Shown in pieces: positions 1-9,179 of a stretch of DNA of 64,000 nucleotides. The notes beneath the pieces were generated by a model. It made no database searches. It saw nothing but the letters and a program-made list of their open reading frames with translations, and had not been told where the DNA came from. Both the position numbers and the translations under genes were made by a program. Positions within the stretch are counted from its first letter, which is position 1; every line of letters begins with the position of its first letter. Origin of the DNA: Bacteroidetes bacterium 43-93 (lineage in GTDB: Bacteria > Bacteroidota > Bacteroidia > Chitinophagales > Chitinophagaceae); the NCBI GenBank assembly GCA_001897855.1, contig MKUO01000008.1:1-64000 (forward strand), given 5' to 3'.

Positions 1-187
1 GAGAAATAGTTGAACATCCACTCAATATAATAAGCAGGAGAATTAAAACACTGGAGAAGTGATCTTTCATGGTTCTCATGATACTAAATTACAAATCTTA
101 GTATCAAATAAGAATAGTTTGGCTTACATTACAACCACAACTAAGGCGTGTAAGCTGAAGAGTAAGAGGTTGTCTTTAAGAACAAGC

Positions 188-526
188 TTAATATTCACTC
201 GGCAACAAAACGACACCCATAACGCACCATACGGTCGATTCCTTCGCTTTGAAGTCCGTGAATGGGATGTCCTGCGTCTTTAGTATTCTGTCGTTTCCAT
301 CGGTACAAATGACGACCGCCGAACCATCTTCATTCACACCAAGAGACCATGCCTGGAAATCTTCCTGTTTCAATACAGGTTGATAGGAACATACAATGTC
401 CAGGAACCACCAACATTCAAATCGTTCACACAATGTTTTTACTCCGTCGGTGATCAGCATACCGAACATGTATTGATAGTAGTTCTCCGTCCCTGTAAAT
501 TCTTTCAATTGATCATTCGCGTTCAT
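188..526 (-). CDS. DUF6876 family protein
   Basis: A 112-residue protein starting at MNANDQLKEF. The reading frame is open further upstream, but this ATG matches the usual start of the family. The order GTENYYQY, then LITDGVKTL, then a W-rich segment ending in a D-I-V-x-S-Y-Q motif, and FQAWSLGV resembles the small DUF6876 proteins common in Bacteroidota plasmids and integrative elements. Their biochemical role is unknown to me. It points away from the 641 gene. Its presence suggests that the left edge of the window is accessory DNA. Confidence 0.75.
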   Translation of the reverse strand: MNANDQLKEFTGTENYYQYMFGMLITDGVKTLCERFECWWFLDIVCSYQPVLKQEDFQAWSLGVNEDGSAVVICTDGNDRILKTQDIPFTDFKAKESTVWCVMGVVLLPSEY

Positions 527-640
527 TGTTCTTTTTTTAAACGTGAGTTTAAAAGAGATCAACGAACCGTGGAATAGGTGATACGCTAATGTTTTTGCAA
601 ATGCATTGCAGAGGCCAAATGAGCCGACTATTTTCAGTCG

Positions 641-931
641 ATGGCAGAACAAAACAGGCAGAAACTAACAGAGGAATCGATTGATAGGATTCAAAAGTTC
701 GTTGAGGACAATGATCTGAACAGAATGAGCCGCAATCTCCGTAAGATATTTTTCGATTATTTACGCCAGCAACAGGCAGGATTAGACATTGAGTTCAATG
801 AAGTACTTAATGATGTTGAAAATATCATTGACTTGTTGGAATACATACATCTGTCCTGGAGCAGTTTAATCTCATTTTATAGAAAAGAAATCATCTGCTA
901 TACTGCATTTGTTATCTATTCAAATATTTAA
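641..931 (+). CDS. small hypothetical protein, helical
   Basis: A 96-residue charged, mostly helical protein starting MAEQNRQKLTEESIDRIQ. I do not recognise a named family. The first 75 or so residues are regular and acidic/basic. The last 25 (from about EYIHLSWSSL) turn hydrophobic and irregular, so the C-terminus may have been altered by a junction or frameshift. It is divergent from the DUF6876 gene with 114 bp between the starts, and the pair may share a promoter region. Confidence 0.5.
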   Translation: MAEQNRQKLTEESIDRIQKFVEDNDLNRMSRNLRKIFFDYLRQQQAGLDIEFNEVLNDVENIIDLLEYIHLSWSSLISFYRKEIICYTAFVIYSNI

Positions 932-960
932 AAGAATAGTAACGGCGGTGTTGGCTATAA

Positions 961-1173
961 CTTGACCGCCTTGGAACAGACAATTCCGTAACAACTCATT
1001 GGCTGGCGGTATTGAACGCCAAACTGTCGATAAACCCTAAGATATACCTTGCAATGTCCTTCAACGCCGACAACAAGGTTGGTCACACGCATCACTCTGC
1101 GGAGAGTTGTTTACCAGTAAAGGGGATGATATTTCGCGAGGCAGGCGAATATAGAAAAGCCTACCATGCTTAA
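961..1173 (+). pseudogene. possible gene remnant, no start codon
   Basis: A 70-codon open frame runs from after a stop codon to the TAA at 1171-1173 without an early ATG. It ends in a well-formed charged segment (KGMIFREAGEYRKAYHA). The composition looks protein-like, but I do not recognise a family. I list it as a likely 5'-truncated remnant in the otherwise gene-free stretch 932-1496. It could also be chance. Confidence 0.25.
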
Positions 1174-1188
1174 ATTCAGGTTCCGAAG

Positions 1189-1210
1189 AAATATATCAAC
1201 TGATATATTT
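1189..1210. repeat. short AT-rich inverted repeat
   Basis: Perfect 9-bp arms AAATATATC / GATATATTT with a 4-nt AACT loop, followed by a few T residues. It lies about 290 bp upstream of the zinc-ribbon gene. It could be a weak terminator or an operator. Apart from this and the remnant at 961-1173, I see nothing in 932-1496. Confidence 0.4.
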
Positions 1211-1496
1211 TTGTCCTGTTTTGAAGGGATGCGTATCATTATTCGGCAAGTCAAATCTTGATTCTCTATATAACCATTAGGTTTTAACTAAAGAATAAGG
1301 TTTTACTTAAGTATATCATAATACATATACTGCCTGTAAATACTACTTTATTAAAATTCTAAATTTAGGTTATAAATAAGGATGCAAGAATAGGGCGTTG
1401 TATGCTTCATGGAGAGGGGGCTTTTAGGAAATATTTAGACAATGAATTATATATCCTACACTTCATTAGAATATATTCGCGTTAAACTTACCCATT

Positions 1497-2606
1497 ATGT
1501 CATCAGATATATTAGAATACCATCAACAAGTCTTAGCAAACTGGTTTAAATGGCAGAATAGAATCAATAAAAAAATCACTCTTACAGAACTTCCTTCTAT
1601 TCAGAAAGTAACGTCTTACCATTACAGTACTATAAATATTACCTCCACGCTACATAAACGAATATTTGCTCCTGGGTTTTCAGCACTCGCAGAAGATATG
1701 ATAACCCCTTATACGCAAAATTTGCCTGTTCGCCCTAAAGATGTATGGGAATACCAAGTTGAACATTCAATTGATGTAGACAATGAGCATAAACATTTAA
1801 GGATCCCAGGTTCCGAAACTTTGGATACATGTACATTATGTAGTGGGCATAAAATGACTGATTGCGACTACTGTCTCGGAAAAGGAAAAATACAATGTGA
1901 TGACTGTAAGGACGGCAAACACTCCTGTGTTATCTGTTTTGGAAGGGGTGGAACGATCTGCCATACTTGCGGTGACAACCCAGAATGGAAGAAAAGATGC
2001 CCGCGATGCAAGGGAACCGGGCGTATTAAATGTTTGCATTGTAAAGATGGAATTGTACAATGTCAGAAATGCTTAGGTAAAGTAATAACGATATGTACTG
2101 CATGTGACGGCTTTAAACAGCTTGTTTGCATAGGTTGCAATGGAATTGGTAAAGTAGAACGGTATTTGCAAGTTAAAAGCAAGCAATTGATTGAAACAGA
2201 TAGTTATGAGGACTGGAGTACAAACACTGATGCAGCTGTTAAAAAGAAATTCAAATATATCACGGGCACTCAGATAAATGTGATTACGGACATAAAGGTT
2301 TATGATGCTATTAGCGATATTTTATCTGAACTCGACGAGATTGAAACAAGATTTAAAATTGCAGGTATGGTCACAAGCCATAAACAGAAAATTGAAAGTC
2401 AGTTGTCGGATAATGCAAAGCTGACCGGCATCAGGCTTAAAAGAACTGATAAAGTTGAATTGTTGCATTTCTATTATACTTATGGCAATGTTCCTTACGA
2501 GGTCATCGTTGTCAAGGATATGTTTAAAGAACATTTTTGCAATACCAATCCTTGGGACGACAATATCCCGCCAAGAAACTTTATACAGAAGCTGCTTGGG
2601 ATTTGA
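1497..2606 (+). CDS. CxxC-rich (DnaJ-like zinc finger) protein
   Basis: A 369-residue protein. Residues about 110-225 carry roughly ten CxxC pairs, several in the CxxCxGxG form typical of the DnaJ cysteine-rich domain (CDYCLGKGKI, CPRCKGTGRI, CIGCNGIGKV). This predicts multiple zinc sites. There is no J domain, signal peptide or membrane segment, so it is probably cytosolic. The N-terminal 100 and C-terminal 140 residues match nothing I recognise. DnaJ-type fingers bind unfolded proteins, but that role here is only inference. It stands alone, with more than 500 bp upstream. Confidence 0.75.
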   Translation: MSSDILEYHQQVLANWFKWQNRINKKITLTELPSIQKVTSYHYSTINITSTLHKRIFAPGFSALAEDMITPYTQNLPVRPKDVWEYQVEHSIDVDNEHKHLRIPGSETLDTCTLCSGHKMTDCDYCLGKGKIQCDDCKDGKHSCVICFGRGGTICHTCGDNPEWKKRCPRCKGTGRIKCLHCKDGIVQCQKCLGKVITICTACDGFKQLVCIGCNGIGKVERYLQVKSKQLIETDSYEDWSTNTDAAVKKKFKYITGTQINVITDIKVYDAISDILSELDEIETRFKIAGMVTSHKQKIESQLSDNAKLTGIRLKRTDKVELLHFYYTYGNVPYEVIVVKDMFKEHFCNTNPWDDNIPPRNFIQKLLGI

Positions 2607-2834
2607 TAAATAATATCCCAAATGCTTTATCTTTTCGGTTCGTTTCTTGCGAAATGACCTTACTTTAAACTTGCGGGGAGCGAAAGTTGTGGTTAAATTG
2701 CTGAAGCGGCGCAGACCTTACATTCTAACAACAAAACGTATAGTCTTGAAGACAATAGTAACAAAATACATTGCCCAGATAATGAGAAAGCCCTTATAGA
2801 TAAGGGGGCTAAATATTGCAAATGTATAATTAGA

Positions 2835-2865
2835 AAAGCCTTTAGAGCTATTGTCTAAAGGCTTT
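2835..2865. terminator. bidirectional rho-independent terminator
   Basis: A perfect 12-bp stem AAAGCCTTTAGA / TCTAAAGGCTTT with a 7-nt loop. It lies 17 bp past the stop codon of the minus-strand T9SS cargo gene and downstream of the plus-strand zinc-ribbon gene, so it suits both. Confidence 0.8.
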
Positions 2866-2882
2866 GTTTATTTATAAAAAAG

Positions 2883-4682
2883 TTACTTGGCTGATTTTAA
2901 AAAATGTGTTTGCATTTTAATGTTGCCATCTTCTACTGCTAATATATAGGTGCCCATATTAAGTTTTGAAATATCAAGTTTCAGCACACTGTTTGTATTG
3001 TCTACAACCTGGCTTAATACAATCTTACCTGTCATGTCTGCAATTTTCAGATTGCCGCGTATTAGTGTAACTGGGAGATGAACATCAAGATGATCATAAG
3101 CAGGGTTTGGTGAGATGGTCAGTTTATTTTGGTTAGCTATATCCTCTATGTTGGTAGTGCCTTGTTTAAAGTGGCCGCAGGCAAAATTATTGATAAAGGA
3201 TTGTTCAAAATCAACCGCCCGGTCACGTGTCTCAGTTATTAAGATCGGGCTGTCATTTGCAGGATACATTAAATAATTAAGTGGCCAGGTAGATGGTGCC
3301 GGTTTTGTATCACAGCCAAGGCCCCACATGTCTTTACTAACAAACGTTGGTGGATTGGTATAGAAATTGGCATTGCCGGAAAAAGCCGGATAATTATTTA
3401 CCTGGTCATAAGTTATAGACAAGCCAATACGTGCACTACTGTTGAGATTGGTTTCATAGTTTACTATGTTGCCGGCTGCATTTAGGGAAAGTAAAAAAGA
3501 TCCTATTGCGCGGTCTTCACCAGTCAGATAAATATCGCCGCCGTGTTTCCTGGTTATACTATAAGGTAGCAGATGTGAGTCGCTGTTTGGATAGGCTGTC
3601 ATAAAGGAAGATGTGAAGGTCATAGCATCTATCTTTAATACATAAGGGCTCCAGAATGTATTGCCATTATTGCCAAGCGAATTACCTGTAATAACAAGGC
3701 TATTGTCATAGGCATCATTGATAGCAGCACCCTCGATATAGGTGCCAAACGGATACGATGTGATTACATTGGTTCCGTTGACGATAGGGCCATTAATATC
3801 TGCTATTGTAAGGAGGGCATCACCTTCTGCAAGCCCCGAAACCAGGGATATACTTGACCCTATAAATGCATAGTAATAACCAATGGTGCTACCGGTTTTA
3901 TAAGTGTATGGCGTTACTTCCGTATAGTGTGTAACAGCTGCCTGGTTTGGATCAGCATATAGTGATGCATTTGTTACCTGAGACCACAGCACATTACCTG
4001 TAGCATTTGTGCACATCATAAATGCCTGTGGGCTGAAAGAGAGGAAATCATAAGTTCCTGCTACCAAAAACCTGCCTGAAGAAGGGTCTTCAACCACACT
4101 GCTGAATAAGAAATTAGCAGTATATCGCATAAACCAATCAACAGTTCCATCGCTCTTTAGCTTTAAAAGAAAAGGAGTTCTGAAATCAGGAATGGCATTA
4201 CAGCCACTTGTTTCCATATCCTTCCTTACCTCTCCGCATACAATAAATCCCCCATCATTTGTTTGCTTGGCATCTGCCGGGTAAAAAGCCACACTTAGTG
4301 TAGGGCATACATTGTCTATCACAGCGTTAACTTCAGCTTGCGTACAATATGTTTTGCTTAAGACTGGTAAAAGCGTAGATGGCTCAATTAATTTTAGGTC
4401 GATGCGCGGTATATTATTACCAGTAGCATTATTGTTATAAGGTCCTACCGTATTAGGATTTCCGCGCCCCAAAACTAAGTATTTACCTTTTTGCGTACCG
4501 ACAGTAGTGTAATCAATACTTTGGTTTTCAACATTCTGAAATTGATTAACAGGATTCTGAGCGTTCGATTTTAAAGGTGACGATAAAGTAATACAGGTAA
4601 ATGTAGCAGCAAATAACGACACGTACCGGAACTTAGATAGCATGCCAACTGACGAAAAAAAATGTTGTTTTTCGCTTTTCAT
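2883..4682 (-). CDS. T9SS-secreted protein with type A sorting domain
   Basis: A 599-residue secreted protein. The N-terminus is long (MKSEKQHFFSSVGMLSKFRY...) with a hydrophobic core ending in SNAQ, a plausible signal peptidase I site. The middle has repeated beta-propeller-like segments (KLKSDGTVDWFMRY, GGDIYLTGEDR) like those in secreted Bacteroidota repeat proteins. The last 75 residues are a classical Por/T9SS type A C-terminal signal: KLTISPNPAYD, then LKIADMTGKIV, then LDISKLNMGTYILAVEDG. It is probably exported by the GldKLMN machinery encoded at the right end. The substrate is unknown. Confidence 0.85.
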   Translation of the reverse strand: MKSEKQHFFSSVGMLSKFRYVSLFAATFTCITLSSPLKSNAQNPVNQFQNVENQSIDYTTVGTQKGKYLVLGRGNPNTVGPYNNNATGNNIPRIDLKLIEPSTLLPVLSKTYCTQAEVNAVIDNVCPTLSVAFYPADAKQTNDGGFIVCGEVRKDMETSGCNAIPDFRTPFLLKLKSDGTVDWFMRYTANFLFSSVVEDPSSGRFLVAGTYDFLSFSPQAFMMCTNATGNVLWSQVTNASLYADPNQAAVTHYTEVTPYTYKTGSTIGYYYAFIGSSISLVSGLAEGDALLTIADINGPIVNGTNVITSYPFGTYIEGAAINDAYDNSLVITGNSLGNNGNTFWSPYVLKIDAMTFTSSFMTAYPNSDSHLLPYSITRKHGGDIYLTGEDRAIGSFLLSLNAAGNIVNYETNLNSSARIGLSITYDQVNNYPAFSGNANFYTNPPTFVSKDMWGLGCDTKPAPSTWPLNYLMYPANDSPILITETRDRAVDFEQSFINNFACGHFKQGTTNIEDIANQNKLTISPNPAYDHLDVHLPVTLIRGNLKIADMTGKIVLSQVVDNTNSVLKLDISKLNMGTYILAVEDGNIKMQTHFLKSAK

Positions 4683-4865
4683 GTTAATAAAATTGAACTG
4701 TTAATGTATTTCCTACTCTCTTATGCGGCTTTTCGGTGCGGCCGGTAGCATATTGCAATACATGCTACTTGGCAACTTACCACCAATTAAAAAAGGCCGC
4801 AATACACATTTAGGCGAACACACTTTTCGTACAACAAAAGGTGATTCTCATGCAGGGAATAGAAA

Positions 4866-5612
4866 TCACTTGGTAATCTTAGTATCATCGGCTTTAACCT
4901 GTACAAAAAATTGCACAAACTCGTTACGGGCAGTTTTAGCAACTGGTAATTCTTGATGATTATCCATAATAACGCTTCCGGATGTTTCATAACGTTTTAC
5001 ATGATTCAGGTTGATAATATATGATCTGTGTATCTGGTAAAAGTATTGACCATCGAGTATTTCGCGAAACTTACCTAAGTTGTAAGCACTTGTTATAGTA
5101 CTGGTTGTTGTAATAACAGACGTATAACTATTGTTAGCTTCAAGGTATATGATGTTGTTTACGTTTATATAATTTATAGATTTATTATCTGGTATACCAA
5201 TAATGGAAGGGATATTACCGGGCTTGTTCACTTGCTTTTTTTGTTTTATGCGTAATAGGGCCCTGTCTATTGCTGCTGCAAGGTCTACATCATCAATAGG
5301 TTTCAGCAAATAACCTGAAACTGGGAATTTAAATGCATTTAATGCATGATCTGAGTATGCTGTAACAAAAATGATCTCACTATTAATCTCTTGGATACCT
5401 TTTAACAGGTCCATTCCATTACGTCCTTGTATAGAAATATCCAGGAATACGAGGTCAGGTGCTTGAGATCGTAAAGCTTCAAAAGCTCCTGGCCATGATG
5501 TATAGGTGCCTGTTATTTCTATGTTCTTATTCACCATAGTGATAGCGTCACTCAGCAATTCCACAGCCTGTGGTTCGTCATCAACGATAATGCAGCTAAA
5601 ATGATTTTTCAT
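4866..5612 (-). CDS. LytTR-family response regulator
   Basis: A 248-residue regulator. Receiver domain at 1-125 with acidic pocket D11/D12, phosphoacceptor D58 (LVFLDIS), T84 and K104 (LLKP). LytTR DNA-binding domain at about 145-245 (YLEANNSYTSV, FYQIHRSYIINLNHV). The ATG lies 17 bp inside the end of the upstream sensor kinase gene, so the two are co-transcribed and probably translationally coupled. It is the likely output of the 5596-8565 kinase. Confidence 0.93.
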   Translation of the reverse strand: MKNHFSCIIVDDEPQAVELLSDAITMVNKNIEITGTYTSWPGAFEALRSQAPDLVFLDISIQGRNGMDLLKGIQEINSEIIFVTAYSDHALNAFKFPVSGYLLKPIDDVDLAAAIDRALLRIKQKKQVNKPGNIPSIIGIPDNKSINYINVNNIIYLEANNSYTSVITTTSTITSAYNLGKFREILDGQYFYQIHRSYIINLNHVKRYETSGSVIMDNHQELPVAKTARNEFVQFFVQVKADDTKITK

Positions 5613-8565
5613 AAAGTGGTTTTGTGATCTTTACTATTACTGTTGTGCCCTTGTTATTTGCTTTGTCAATATATGTAATATCAATACCTAAGTTGTCCTG
5701 TTTATTAAATAAGGTGATTAATTCCCTCAATAATTCATTGCCAAACGATTTTTTATTTCCTGGCTCATAACCTGCTTTTTCCCTGCCTACGCCATTATCG
5801 TCTATAGTGCATTTGATGGTATACGGTTCTTGTTTTTCAAAATTTATATAAAGATGTCCACCCGGCTCGTCAAGTGGCAATAATCCATGAATAATAGCAT
5901 TTTCAACTATTGGCTGCAATAGCAAAGATGGTATATAAATACCGGAAAGCCCGTCAATATGATCACTATGTATAGAATAGGTAAAGACATTCCCAAATCG
6001 TGTTTGCTGCAGTTCTATGTAGTTTTTCAGATTAGTGATTTCGTCAGCTATCGTAATAAACCTGTTTCTTGAAGATTCAAGATATGCTCTTAAAAGACGC
6101 GAGAATTTAGAAACATGAGCAACCGCTTCTTCTCTCCTGTTCTTTTTTATAAAGTGCAATGCTGAATTAAGTGTATTGAATATGAAATGAGGATTAAGTT
6201 GAGAATATACTGCTCTGAGTTCCAACGCTATAATTGCGCGTTTCTTTTCATCTGCCCGCATGGCAGATTTATGTGTTAACCAAATTACCCATGATAAAAT
6301 ATCAATCACTATCACAAAAGCAATAATTGAGATGATGAGTAGCCCCTTATTAGTTTGCCACCAATGAGGCATAATGATTATGGATATCTGTATTGTGTTG
6401 CTTCGCCAAACATCATCACCTGCAATAATGGAAATGGTATATACGTGCCCAACTTTAAGCCTGGGCAGATATATGATGTCATTATCTAGTTTTGTCCATG
6501 CCGTATCAGTTTCATTGATCCTGTATTGATAATGAAGCTTTCCTGATCCATTCGGGTTAATAATGTCAAACTGTATTTTGTTGTCATCCTGGTTTATCAG
6601 TAGTATTTTATGTAAAGGGATCGAATAAATTTCATTGCGATAATTTAATAGAACCTTATATGCAGGTACATTTTTTTGAGACTTTAAAAAAAGCGTATCA
6701 GCTGGTATTTTAGTAGAATATACCCCATTGTCTGTTTTTATAAGTACGGTTTTGCCCGCAATAGCTACTTCTTCAACAGCATGATATAAGTTGTCTCTTG
6801 TATTGGAATATACAATAGGGTCTGAGACACTTCCGTCCGGACGTATTTGACTAAATAATAATCCGAACTGTCCAATCAGGATTAATTTGCCGTTTTTAAT
6901 AAAAACAACTGCATTTTTAAGATTGTAATTGCGGAAAAGTGATGTTATTGTCCTTTTGCTGGTATTAAACATCCAAAGATGTTTATAATCCTTTATGTAG
7001 ATATTTCCGCTGTTATCATCTATCAATATTTTTTCAACAACCTTAATGCCGTATTGTTTTAGTACATCGCTTTTTAGTATTATGTCTTTATATGCGGTAT
7101 GTAAGAGCACTTGGGTAAGACTATAAAACCATACGATGTTTTTTGTAACATCATAGGTGAGGTATTTATACCAATATTCGTTTATAGTAGTTGTCTGTAC
7201 AGAATCCGGAAAGAATTTAAATAGCCTGGGACCAATCGCGCTGCCCGTTATATAAACACTTCTGTCATTACTTACAATTATACTGTAGGGACGAAGATTC
7301 AAGAGGTTATTATCCTTTTTGTTAATGGCTTTCAATTTAGCGGTCTTATAATAATATCTATATAGCTGTTTCCTGGTTAGCAATAGCGCCTCTCCCTCTC
7401 TGTAAGGAGTTACAATGGTTGCAGTTGAGAATTCAGGCGTCTTTATTACAGATATATTACCAGATGCACCAAATGTTAGATATTGCTGTTGGCGGTCATT
7501 TTTCCAAAGTGTTAAAGTGTCATTGATATTTCCAAGTAATGAAAAAGCAGAAAGGTTAAATTCTATTTTTTTTAAATGCTCGCCTCCACTATTGTCAAAA
7601 TATATCCCACCTGTCGTTGTGATGCACTTATTCCAAAAATTATCTGTATAGAAACCTGTAATTTGTAGTTGTGATAAGGAGGGGTTATTTGCAAAATCTT
7701 TTATAGGATATACACCTGTTAGACTAATTGTAGTATCAAACTCAAAAATGTTACGGTCACATATTGCAAACAACTTATTGCCATTATTATATATAAGGTG
7801 AATGTTATCCGCTAAATTATTGCTATCTCTTACAACTAATTTCTTCACTGCGCAATCGGACATATTTAACGCTATTATTTCACTGGTACCTGTTATGTAT
7901 TGAATATAATGCTTAAAAAAAGGAAGTTTCCGCGCCTTAGGGTTCAGGTCAGAATATAATGAAAAGTCATGCAGACAAGTACATTCAGCTTTTAGAGGTT
8001 GCCCGTCTCTATAAGAGAAGAGTGATATAGCAGTGTTATTTATGTTCGATGTTATTAAACCGCCTTCGTTTGTAACTTCTGCGATGGGAAAATGCGTGTC
8101 AAACATTTTAATGGTATCATTTTTTTCTATTCCCAGCAAAATAGATGATTGGTTTTTAACTGAAAATAAAACTCCGCTATCATAGTCAACAATATGTTTG
8201 GGGTATAAAATATTCTTATTATAAAGAATGGGTACATCATGATATACATCGTTATAGATGTATCCCAGTTTGTCGGATATGCAACGCAGCCATATCCTGT
8301 TTTTCCGGTCTAAATAAAGCCCGAAAACATCATTACGAGCTAAGCCGTCTGAGAAATTGAAAACCTTACAGTCATAACCATTGTATTTGACTACACCATC
8401 TGTAGTACAAAACCATAAGTAACCGTAATTATCTTTAATCGCACTATAAACATGATTAGATGGCAGACCATTATATACATTGATATTATTATCCTTGTTT
8501 TGAGCTTTAGCAAAGGGAATGCAAAATAGCATATACGTAATGCAGGCTACTCTGAAAATTCTCAA
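5596..8565 (-). CDS. propeller-type sensor histidine kinase (LytS-like)
   Basis: A 989-residue inner-membrane sensor. Signal peptide to about residue 22 (FCIPFAKAQ). A periplasmic region of two-component-regulator propeller repeats (NGLPSNHVYS, DNYGYLWFCT, LYLDRKNRIWLRC). A Y_Y_Y-like domain before the single transmembrane helix near residues 745-765. His_kinase domain with phosphoacceptor H793 in QLNPHFIFNTLN, N-box PIVENAIIHG and a DDNGVG glycine loop. The layout resembles hybrid two-component sensors of Bacteroidota, but here the regulator is a separate LytTR protein overlapping the 3' end. The ligand is unknown. Confidence 0.92.
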   Translation of the reverse strand: MRIFRVACITYMLFCIPFAKAQNKDNNINVYNGLPSNHVYSAIKDNYGYLWFCTTDGVVKYNGYDCKVFNFSDGLARNDVFGLYLDRKNRIWLRCISDKLGYIYNDVYHDVPILYNKNILYPKHIVDYDSGVLFSVKNQSSILLGIEKNDTIKMFDTHFPIAEVTNEGGLITSNINNTAISLFSYRDGQPLKAECTCLHDFSLYSDLNPKARKLPFFKHYIQYITGTSEIIALNMSDCAVKKLVVRDSNNLADNIHLIYNNGNKLFAICDRNIFEFDTTISLTGVYPIKDFANNPSLSQLQITGFYTDNFWNKCITTTGGIYFDNSGGEHLKKIEFNLSAFSLLGNINDTLTLWKNDRQQQYLTFGASGNISVIKTPEFSTATIVTPYREGEALLLTRKQLYRYYYKTAKLKAINKKDNNLLNLRPYSIIVSNDRSVYITGSAIGPRLFKFFPDSVQTTTINEYWYKYLTYDVTKNIVWFYSLTQVLLHTAYKDIILKSDVLKQYGIKVVEKILIDDNSGNIYIKDYKHLWMFNTSKRTITSLFRNYNLKNAVVFIKNGKLILIGQFGLLFSQIRPDGSVSDPIVYSNTRDNLYHAVEEVAIAGKTVLIKTDNGVYSTKIPADTLFLKSQKNVPAYKVLLNYRNEIYSIPLHKILLINQDDNKIQFDIINPNGSGKLHYQYRINETDTAWTKLDNDIIYLPRLKVGHVYTISIIAGDDVWRSNTIQISIIIMPHWWQTNKGLLIISIIAFVIVIDILSWVIWLTHKSAMRADEKKRAIIALELRAVYSQLNPHFIFNTLNSALHFIKKNRREEAVAHVSKFSRLLRAYLESSRNRFITIADEITNLKNYIELQQTRFGNVFTYSIHSDHIDGLSGIYIPSLLLQPIVENAIIHGLLPLDEPGGHLYINFEKQEPYTIKCTIDDNGVGREKAGYEPGNKKSFGNELLRELITLFNKQDNLGIDITYIDKANNKGTTVIVKITKPLYEKSF

Positions 8566-8752
8566 TGGCTTTATGGAATTTAAATTAGCTGAAAAATAAT
8601 TGAAGAAAATATACAGCTTTTACAGGAATAATGATTTTTTTCAATTTACAAGTACAGAATAAAAGTTCTCTGGTAAACGGATAGCTTTTAATAATACACA
8701 ACAGGTATAGTTAATGTTGAAGTAGCTAAGACACTAACAATGATGTAATTAA

Positions 8753-8816
8753 AAAAAGGGACGCTCAATGTATAAAATAGAAGGATATACGTGTTATACA
8801 TTGATTGTCCCTTTTT
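8753..8816. repeat. 64-bp two-step inverted repeat (terminator-like)
   Basis: Outer arms AAAAAGGGAC / GTCCCTTTTT and inner arms CAATGTATAA / TTATACATTG, with 3-nt internal loops and an 18-nt apical loop. It has T-tracts on both strands, so it can end transcription either way. Unusually, its right half encodes the C-terminus of the neighbouring minus-strand gene. The remaining sequence between 8566 and 8752 shows no gene. Confidence 0.7.
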
Positions 8817-9177
8817 CTATAATATCTTTCTGTCCTGAGTTAACTTCGCAGTTTAAACTTAAAATCTGCTCTGCAATATCAACAGGAGTTAAGTGAGCGT
8901 TTCTTGAAACAGTCTTGAGTGAAAGCCCGGCTTCATTTGCTATGTTTACTCTGTTCAGTTTCTTACCTTTTCTTTTCAATTCTATCTTCGCCTCGTCAAT
9001 TTGTTTTACTGAAGCATATCTTCTAATAAGCCCATTAACGATATTAGCAAGTCTTTTTCGTTCATAACCACTTAATCCTGAATTTGCATTGAGATGAAAT
9101 GTCTTATGGTTTATAGGTACATTAATATCGTCGGTTTCAATGATGTATCTATAGGTAACTTCAACAGTTCGCAGCAT
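8794..9177 (-). CDS. putative helix-turn-helix protein, possibly a fragment
   Basis: A 127-residue protein from the ATG at MLRTVEVTYRY (the frame extends six codons further to a TTG). The segment LNRVNIANEAGLSLKTVSRN at about 84-103 looks like a helix-turn-helix. The pattern of a basic helix followed by an HTH resembles the C-terminal ends of mobile-element replication or primase proteins, but I cannot name the family. The C-terminal codons lie in a large inverted repeat and the 5' end abuts a truncated gene on the other strand, so it may be a rearrangement product. Confidence 0.4.
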   Translation of the reverse strand: MLRTVEVTYRYIIETDDINVPINHKTFHLNANSGLSGYERKRLANIVNGLIRRYASVKQIDEAKIELKRKGKKLNRVNIANEAGLSLKTVSRNAHLTPVDIAEQILSLNCEVNSGQKDIIEKGTINV

Positions 9178-9179
9178 TC

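Noticed and set aside
4741-4770. Hairpin GTAGCAT / ATGCTAC as terminator of the sensor-regulator pair
   Set aside because: The stem is short and lacks a T run on the minus strand.
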